64,000 nucleotides of DNA from Venturia oleaginea. Taxonomy: Eukaryota; Ascomycota; Dothideomycetes; Venturiales; Venturiaceae. The DNA lies in NCBI GenBank assembly GCA_013176395.1, contig JABMLP010000007.1, forward strand, positions 744,001 to 808,000. Direction: 5' to 3'. The stretch's first letter is position 1; the number at the start of each line of letters is the position of its first letter. The notes under the pieces were generated by a model, which did not search any database, had not been told where the DNA came from, and was given only the letters and a program-made list of their open reading frames with translations. The position numbers were made by a program, and so were the translations under genes. Below are positions 57,104-64,000 of the stretch, piece by piece.

Positions 57104-58577
57104 TCACTCCTTGATCCCATTCCTCAAATTATCATACTTGCTCTCCGGACAAGCGATGACATTCTCCCTGTTCTCAATCCCCATCCCACACCCAGCCAAT
57201 CGATCATGAGTAAAAGCAATCAAACTGTCAGCTCCAGGCTTATCTCCAGAAGATTCCCACCACATAGCTCCTCCAAGCTGCCAATCACGGATGAATTCTG
57301 ATTTTTGATGAGCGACGGCTGAAGTGTCGTAGGTGACCATTTCCTTTGAGGTGGGGCAGTAAGACCAGGAGGCACCGAGATGGGCATTGTGGTGTTCTTG
57401 GGCGCCAGGTCTAGGAAGAGCCTATGGAGTGTTAGAGTAATTTACGAGTGAGGGTTGGGTAGGAGGGGGAAGGAACCTTGTAATCCCAGACGCCCTTCTC
57501 CCAACTTCCATCCCCTATGCCTGAATATGGTTTTCCTGGTCCTTCGGTGGCCATGAATGAGCGTCCGTACAATGGCATACCAATGACTATTTTGTTTGGC
57601 GGAACTCCATTGTCGATGTAGTACTTCACTGCTCCTGCGGTGGAAAAAGGTGTACATGCAGGCGAGTGTTGATCCGGGTAGAGATTTCCCTGGTGTCCAG
57701 CACAGGAATCCCAAGATCCAGCATAGTCGTAAGCCATCAAGTTGATGAAGTCCAACAATGGAGCCATCTCTCTCAGCAACAGTTTCTCGTAATTGGTAGG
57801 ACCAGCCGGCGCAGCAATGGTAAGGAGGAGATGTGCTGCTCGTCCATTCGATTGTACCGGAAGTGTGGCAGCATAGGCATCAAGTTCTTGTCGACATGCT
57901 ACAAGAAGGAGGAGTAGATCTCGCGCTTCTTGAGCATTTTTGGCATATTCCCAATCGATATCCAAGCCATCTAGACCCAAATCTTTGACCAATCTTAAAG
58001 CACTCTCGGCGAACTTCTTTCGTCCCGAATCGGTAGAACATGGTACGGCGAAATTGGCCGAGTACGTCCATCCGCCAATACTCAATAAAAGCTTGAGGTT
58101 TCGATTTTTCTTCTTGAGGATATTGAGTTGCTTAATGCAGCCATAGACATTGGTCCCGACATCATTCCAAGAGTCAGTTGGATAGTGTTTCTCGACGTCA
58201 GACCAAGAATCGGTCATATAGACTTCTCCAGAGTCGGGTTTGACATTAGCGAACGCGTAGAGGATATGCGTCAACTTTTCCGCGGGCAGATGCTGAGGTT
58301 GGTGATTTCGGCCATAAATAGCCTATTCCATCGTTAATCATCGCTTATCTGTGAGAAGGAGCACAGGAGATATTCTCACCCAATTCACGAAGTAAGCAAC
58401 AGTGCGGAAACCATGGTGCTCAGCCATTGCGGAGTCGGAGGTCGTGCAGGTGTGATTTTCGGTTGCAGGGGTTATCACGTCGTTAAAGGGTAATTGGGAA
58501 TCTGAGTAAGGATTTAGGAAGGCAAAGACGATTCGAGGATTATATATGAAGATGAAGAAAAGGAAAAAGAAATGCAT
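57104..58577 (-). CDS. GH18 chitinase (secreted)
   Basis: Exons 58577-58380, 58322-57477 and 57421-57104 give 453 residues. The second donor is weak (AAG then GTTCCT), but the join DYK/ALPRPG is what the family shows. A signal peptide ([14 protein letters not shown] to about IVFA) precedes the (beta/alpha)8 barrel: [26 protein letters not shown] (SIGG about 147-150), the catalytic DGLDIDWE (about 184-191; Glu191 is the acid/base), [24 protein letters not shown] and [11 protein letters not shown]. All catalytic residues are present. There is no chitin-binding module or GPI signal. It hydrolyses chitin, in wall remodelling or for nutrition. The domain set fits fungal class V (subgroup A) chitinases. 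Confidence 0.93.
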
Positions 58578-58883
58578 TGTCTGCTGCAGGGAGGCAGGGC
58601 GGATGTGAATCGTGGCGCAGTTGCAAGGTAAGCAGTGGCAGTGCACTTTACGTGGACAACTCAGCTGGAAATGGTATGATGGTATTGAGGAGAAGGCGAT
58701 GAGGTGGAAGCAATCGAGATGTTGTGTAAAATCATGCAGAGCGTCGCACCTGCGGCATGACAATAGGCACCAGAGTTGCAATTCAACATGACATCACACT
58801 ATCATTCCGCCTAGCAACGCATTCATCTCCCACTATCCTATTGGGTATCTCCGCTCACGGTAAAGGCCACTTCGCCGATTAAT
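58578..58883. other. Intergenic
   Basis: Promoter of the chitinase gene and 3' UTR of the UCH gene. No gene seen. Confidence 0.5.
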
Positions 58884-61247
58884 CTATCTCTTCCTCCCTT
58901 TCCCCTTCGGCTTTGCCTTTCCATTGCCCTTCTTGCCAGACCCGTCAGCGTCAGCACCATTCTGCTTCTTCGGATCGTGTACATCTAGCACTTCGTCCAA
59001 TACCCCTTGATCTATCAGATCCATCAACTGCCATTGAATGAGAGGTCCGAAATCGCGTCGCCGTAGGTTCACCTGTGCCTGTCTCTTGTCTTCTTCCGCC
59101 TTGCCCGATCGAATGCTAGACTTGAGCATTTTTTGTTGTGAGATTAAGCTTTTCTTCAACTTCAGAAGCGATCCCACGCTATCCGACCTCTGCAAAGCTT
59201 CCTGGTTGTTTGTAGATATTGCTGACTCGTCCATCGTTTCTTCCGTGATGTTGTAATCCGACGAAGGTCCTTCGAGTGATTCATACCCCAGACAGTCCCT
59301 GGCATCTTCGTGTACAAACCATTCTGCATCCAAATCTGCAAGCTTCTCGTCCACTTGCTGCATCGTCTTGATATTCCCTGCCAAAGCCATTATATCATTG
59401 TAAAGTGGATCCAGCACCACAGCGAGAAGGTTGAAACCGACGCTCTCTTCGCCCAAATCGGCCATGCTTGCTTGAATGAGTGGCGCGACAGAGTCAATCC
59501 ACGTAATATGGTCGCATGGGCCCAGATTTAGTGGCTCGTCCTCCATACCATCGAGCTTCCAGAGTTCACTATTGATAGGTAGATAGGCCACGTAGTGGTG
59601 TCTCGCCCGCGCTAGAGCATCGGCCTTCTTTTTCGCGGCAGCCTTAGCCATGGCTGGACTTTCTTTCTTTGGCTCTTTGGGTGTTGCCATCTTCTTCTTT
59701 GTGTTGGCGGCATTGGCCTTCTTCACCGATGCCTTCTTGATTGTCGCAACTCCAGGTCTGGCCACGCCACCAGCCAGTTTACTGATGTTCAAACCTCGGG
59801 GCACTTCGGGAGCCATTTCATCAGAAGCAGCTTTTCTTGCGGCTCTGGCAATAGCTCTCTGTTGTTTTCTAGCAGCTTTTTCTGCCGCTTTCTTCTTCCT
59901 CGCTGCCAATTTTGCCTTGATATTCTTTTTTGCTTCCAGCGCTGCTTTCTTCTCCCAGGCCACATAATCTTTCTCAGCAGCAAGATCATCCTCCATCATT
60001 TCGGTGATGTGAATAAAGGAATTATGAACGGCTTTGATCGGGCGAAAGTTGTTCAGCTGGTCGCCGCGCTCAACTGCATTCATTGCCTGGGTATCGGACC
60101 TGAATGATCGCAAAGCCGGTCCAAGTTTGGCGTCTGGCACGTTATTGATGATATTCATCAATGCGACAGTTCCACAAGCATTCGTGCCGTTGACTTGATT
60201 GGCGAACCACACGTGATCTGGACATGGGTCCATTTGTTCGCCCCAGTCGCCATCTTGGTAAGGATAGCAGAAGATTAGGCCATGTATCGGCTGAGGCAGA
60301 AGGACAAGGTCTTCTGGCAGGAGCGAGTAAACATCGATGACCTTCATACCGCGAACTCCCCATTCTTGCATCATGACAGTGAACGTTTCCGGGCTGGATT
60401 CCATCTCAAGCCACCCTTCCCAGGCTTCGATCTCCGACTCGGTGGCTTCATCATACGGCAGCTCGATATCGTCAGGGTCGAATTCAATAACGGTCATGCC
60501 TCCAGTCTTAGCTCGCTTGGAACGTCGGAGGGGCTCACCGTTAGTATGTTCCCCATTGACTGCGGGAGTGGTAACTTCGCCGGGCTTGGAAGTGAGATCA
60601 TCTTGCAATGCATTCGACGGGGATCTGCTTTTTGTTGTTCTTCGCGTCCGCACGATGGTCCTGGACGACTCGGCTTTGACGGAAGGATCACGACTAGCCA
60701 ATTCGTCGGCTGAAGAAATACTTCGTTTTCTGGAACGGGCGTAGCTTTCATTGCTATTTGATGCATATACGTCCTTGGGTGGTGATATTGGGCCTCGAAG
60801 TTGATTTGATGTGGCAATTTCGGAAAGATCAGACGAGTTTGGGATGGTATGCGAGATGGTCGTGTTGGTATCTGCGGGGCCTTCAGGGCAATTGGACTGG
60901 CTAGATTTTGCGCCTGCATCCTCTGGCTTTGAATCACGAAGTATGGGCGAATCTTGGAGGCTTTCATCAGTACCGTCCTCTGAGTCGGCAACGGTGGGAA
61001 CAGGTCTGGCAGCGGAATCAATCGCTGAACCTTCATAATCGCCTTGGCTGGGAGGAATAGATGATGACTCTTGGCTTGGCCCGTTGAAGTACTCATCAAG
61101 CGCCTCTCTCATGGAGCCTGTTGGAGATGACAACGGCGATTGACTCGCTTTGCTGACCGGAGTTTGAGATGGAGTTCCCACTCTGCTGGAGGTTGGTGTC
61201 GGCTGTCCATTCTTGCTCGAAATATTGCTCTCTCGCTTGGGAGCCAT
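58884..61247 (-). CDS. UCHL5/BAP1-type ubiquitin C-terminal hydrolase with a long basic insertion
   Basis: Single exon. The start at MAPKRESN (61247) gives 787 residues; an upstream in-frame ATG at 61319 gives 811. The first 250 residues are Ser/Thr/Pro-rich and disordered. The peptidase C12 domain starts at about TPETF (EMESSPETFTVMMQEWGV) and has the catalytic Cys in NGTNACGTVALM (residue 382 of the long form), His575 in HHYVAYLP and Asp590 in KLDGM. Cys-to-His spacing is 193, against 76 in human UCHL5 (C88, H164), while His-to-Asp spacing (15) is the same. The extra residues are a Lys/Ala-rich block (about 456-573; 59601-59954). The C-terminus has an RRRDFGPLIQWQLMDLI segment like the ULD domain that binds Rpn13 or INO80 partners, then a basic tail (KKGNGKAKPKGKGRKR). 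Confidence 0.88.
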   Translation of the reverse strand: MAPKRESNISSKNGQPTPTSSRVGTPSQTPVSKASQSPLSSPTGSMREALDEYFNGPSQESSSIPPSQGDYEGSAIDSAARPVPTVADSEDGTDESLQDSPILRDSKPEDAGAKSSQSNCPEGPADTNTTISHTIPNSSDLSEIATSNQLRGPISPPKDVYASNSNESYARSRKRSISSADELASRDPSVKAESSRTIVRTRRTTKSRSPSNALQDDLTSKPGEVTTPAVNGEHTNGEPLRRSKRAKTGGMTVIEFDPDDIELPYDEATESEIEAWEGWLEMESSPETFTVMMQEWGVRGMKVIDVYSLLPEDLVLLPQPIHGLIFCYPYQDGDWGEQMDPCPDHVWFANQVNGTNACGTVALMNIINNVPDAKLGPALRSFRSDTQAMNAVERGDQLNNFRPIKAVHNSFIHITEMMEDDLAAEKDYVAWEKKAALEAKKNIKAKLAARKKKAAEKAARKQQRAIARAARKAASDEMAPEVPRGLNISKLAGGVARPGVATIKKASVKKANAANTKKKMATPKEPKKESPAMAKAAAKKKADALARARHHYVAYLPINSELWKLDGMEDEPLNLGPCDHITWIDSVAPLIQASMADLGEESVGFNLLAVVLDPLYNDIMALAGNIKTMQQVDEKLADLDAEWFVHEDARDCLGYESLEGPSSDYNITEETMDESAISTNNQEALQRSDSVGSLLKLKKSLISQQKMLKSSIRSGKAEEDKRQAQVNLRRRDFGPLIQWQLMDLIDQGVLDEVLDVHDPKKQNGADADGSGKKGNGKAKPKGKGRKR

Positions 61248-61838
61248 CTTGATAGGATGTATTGATTCTTTTGAGCTATTGCAGAGAAGCCGATTGCTTC
61301 TCAGAATCTGGAGATACAACGAAGGGGTGACCAGGTGTTGAGTGAAGTGTTGTGTTGAGTGTTCGAGTAGTATTCATTCAAGTTGGAAGCAGAAAGGCGA
61401 AGGAGGGATTGGGACGGGCTCGGAATGTCATCTTCGTCCGGGTCTGCTGGCTTTGTAGAGAATCCTCATTCAATAGCACTCGGACAATAGCAGATGCTTT
61501 ATTCAAAGCTTTTACGGGGCTTCGCGGGGAGTTGCAGTGATGAAGTCCAGGTTCAAAGGGAAGTCTTAAATATCCACAGCCAGAACAGAAGATTACTTAT
61601 CCGAAGAGGCATATGGATCCGGCTGGGATCATGGGAAAGAAGAGGGGTGGAATGTGAATAATAAGTATCGTGGTGTTGGGCCGCCTCCGTCTCCGTTTCC
61701 ATTCACAGCTTTGTGTTTTCAAACATCAACACAGCTTTCCAGCGCGTCTACCACCAAACATTCTCTCGTATTGCGACAATCTCGACATCGCCATAATCCC
61801 GCACGTCGCCGCCCTATCCGCTTCTCCTCCACCATGCA
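61248..61838. promoter_or_regulatory. Shared intergenic region of the UCH / POM152 head-to-head pair
   Basis: About 590 bp between the two start codons. No core element was recognised. Confidence 0.45.
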
Positions 61839-64000
61839 ATGAACGGCACACCACGATTACGTCTGGGGGGTTTCCCATCAACGCCCCAGAACCTCCCCGG
61901 CCAACCGAGCCAACCTGCAAGATTCACTTCGAGCACATCGCCCAACAACGGCACACCACAACGCCCGAGAAATAAACTGCCCGCCGTACAGAAGCTGAGA
62001 AACTTCCCTCCTCCAGATGCTCCTCAAGAACCTCTCATATCCTTGGAAACCGTCGATGCAGCTACCCAGCGTTTTTTCGTAGTATCCTTCTACGCTGCTC
62101 TCTGGGCTTATCGGATATACGACTTTTATACGCTGCTTTCTGGGGGGAATGACGAGCAGCTATGGCTCTTTTTGAAATGGGTTCTCATGGATGGTCTCTT
62201 CTTGTTTGCCGTTCCGTCTTTGAGAATACCATGGCTGGAACCTTCGTCGCCAGCGTTGGTTTTGATGTTTTTGGCTCACGTCCTGATCAACGGCATGATG
62301 ATGTTCCGAGTTTCGGTATGTTGGAGACACAGGTATAGAATAGGGACACAGTGTGTTAACGGATAAGTAGATACCCCTCGTCGGATGGATGGCTTCAATA
62401 GCTAAAGCCCTGTACAACCCTGGCGAAGAGTCTCTGGGAGGACATACGGTCAAACGTGAAGCTTTGTACAATGATCCCAGGTCCATCCAAGGAAAGGTCA
62501 TCATCAACATTTTACCAGAAGGGTAAGCCCTATCACATTTTCATGTAGTGGTCCTTCATATGCTCACTGTACCACAGATCTGCCATCATAAATCCGAACC
62601 AAGAGTCTTTCTGCCTAGGTGGCTCCATAAACTACATCGATCTGCCCATTCTAATTAACCAGACCGAGCCCACGCGCATCGAACTTCAACGAATCGACTT
62701 TGACACCTCCGAGACCGAGACCATTACAATTGCAGCCAAGGCAGCTAAGAATCTTATGGCTGCTGCTAGGAAAACCCAGAAGCCTCAAGACTCCAGCGAG
62801 CCACTGGTACTACACTATGCCGTGAAGAAGCCCGGACGGTATACGCTGCAAAAGGTTGTGGACAAGACTTCGATGGAGGTCACAGGAAGAAGTTCGGAGG
62901 CTATTGTGGTGCAGTGCCCCTCGGCTCGTCTTCTCACGACCAGCGGTGACAAATGCAAAGGAGAGCTCTCAGACATCTCGTTCGAGGTCATCGGAACGCC
63001 TCCGCTAAAACTGAAGTATCGGAAGACGGTCAACTCCGCCCCCACCGAAGCATCATTTCAGAGCATTCAACCTGAAGATTTTTTATCACCATATGCGCGG
63101 CAACAACAAGGTTTGGGGATTGTTACCACTTCTGAAGAACAGGACGTAACTTGGGCGCGCACGAGATCCATCAAAGTTCCTGTGAATGAGACTTTGTTCA
63201 ACAGCGGTAGCTGGTGGTATACGATTGACCAGGTTGAGGATGCGGTTGGCAACACTGTTTCGTACAAATCCGAACTCGAGGACTACGCGCATTCCAAAAC
63301 CAAGCTCCCAGAGACTCAGCAGGTCTTCACTGTCCACGAACGACCCCGGATTTCACTTGGTGGTTAGTGATTCTCAGCACCCTTTGAAGGTAGCCAAAGG
63401 CAATCCTGTGCAGCTCCCCGTTTCTTTCGAAACAGATGGCCGTCCAACAGAGATTGATGCTCCACATTACATTGAATATCTCTTCACGCCAGAAGAGGAT
63501 TTGAAATCGCTGGGAGAGCACAATCCGGCCACGCAACAAGCACTGAAACACAACTTTCGGAGCCCGCGGGACACTCTCCTAATCAGTGACAGTGGACTGT
63601 ACTCTTTGAAGTCAGTTTCTACAAAGTTCTGCTCCGGAGAAATAAGAGAGCCTGCAACCTGTCTGCTCGAAAATCCTCCAGAACCAAAGTTGGAAATCAG
63701 CGCGACGAACTTGACTGACAAATGTGCTGGAAATCCTGTCGGACTTCAGGTTACTTTGGATCTTGTAGGCACGCCGCCATTCGAAGTCTGGTACAGGACT
63801 GAACACAAAGGCAATGGAATGCAGAAGAAGTCAGAGAGGATGATGTCACATCGTCAACAGGTTCAGCTCCAACCCATTGAAGCAGGTGACTACACCTACA
63901 CTTTCTACGAGATCAGCGATTACTACTATAAAGCTCAAAAGGTGGACTATCGTCTCGAGCAGACAGTTAAGCCATCTGCCTCTGCACACTTCGTTCGCGA
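61839..64000 (+). CDS. POM152: Nucleoporin POM152 (partial, right edge), with an apparent +1 frameshift
   Basis: Exons 61839-62315, 62371-62522 and 62578 to the edge. POM152 is the transmembrane ring nucleoporin of the nuclear pore complex. N-terminal features: a disordered cytoplasmic segment (LPAVQKLRNFPPPDAP), then transmembrane segments within FVVSFYAALWAYRIYDF and LWLFLKWVLMDGLFLFAVPS and a third before the first intron. The lumenal part is a string of Ig-like repeats (VLHYAVKKPGRYTLQKV, and EAGDYTYTFYEISD). At 63365-63367 the frame meets TAG directly after HERPRISLGG. The conserved continuation (GCDSQHPLKVAKGNPV-like) resumes one base out of register, so one extra base sits near 63364-63369. 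No plausible intron removes it. The frame then stays open to 64000. Confidence 0.9.

Noticed and set aside
63350..63380. An intron explaining the POM152 frame break
   Set aside because: The only GT-AG pairs close enough would be 18 nt, or 49 nt and remove the conserved VHERPR block, and the latter leads into TGA.

Overview
The window is nuclear DNA of a filamentous ascomycete (Pezizomycotina). Genes carry short GT-AG introns (about 45-70 nt), and the content is typically fungal: a HET-domain gene, an HsbA-type secreted protein, a GH18 chitinase, POM152, APC2 and Sm D1. A Leotiomycetes-like source is possible, but this is a guess from gene content. All exon structures are my own reconstructions from splice signals and reading-frame continuity; none has been checked against transcripts or homologues.

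Layout. 1-4418 is the 5' part of a non-LTR retrotransposon (LINE) on the minus strand. It has a complete gag-like ORF1 and an ORF2 (endonuclease + reverse transcriptase) that stays open for 930 codons to the left edge. 6134-15459 holds a SURNod19-like secreted protein, a metallo-beta-lactamase-fold protein with altered ligands, a C2H2/RING-like protein and a LETM1-family mitochondrial protein. 16179-19290 is decayed: a broken HET-domain gene followed by AT-rich DNA with palindromes and LTR-like sequence. 19695-32147 is ordinary gene territory: a coiled-coil protein, TauD/TfdA dioxygenase, Sm D1, a 69-residue conserved protein, LACTB2-like hydrolase, EFM5-like methyltransferase and another coiled-coil protein. 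33125-42658 holds an aldo-keto reductase, APC2, an F-box-type protein and an uncharacterised protein. 42659-45366 is nearly empty. 45367-52769 holds a zinc alcohol dehydrogenase, an MFS permease with a frameshift and a large protein with a possible mitochondrial presequence. 52770-55219 is empty. 55220-64000 holds an HsbA protein, a chitinase, a UCHL5/BAP1-type deubiquitinase and POM152, cut by the right edge.

Functional links are loose, as is usual in a fungal genome. Three head-to-head pairs share intergenic promoters: LACTB2-like/EFM5, APC2/F-box and UCH/POM152. No biosynthetic cluster is evident; the reductase, dioxygenase and dehydrogenase are separated by housekeeping genes.

Most notable observations: an apparently intact LINE with overlapping ATGA between its ORFs; a lysine/alanine-rich insertion of about 117 residues between the catalytic Cys and His of the deubiquitinase; a repeated within-gene switch from C-ending to G/T-ending codons; a 13-nt microexon; a GC-AG intron next to a 21-nt microexon; single-base frameshifts in the MFS and POM152 genes; and a multiply disabled HET gene.
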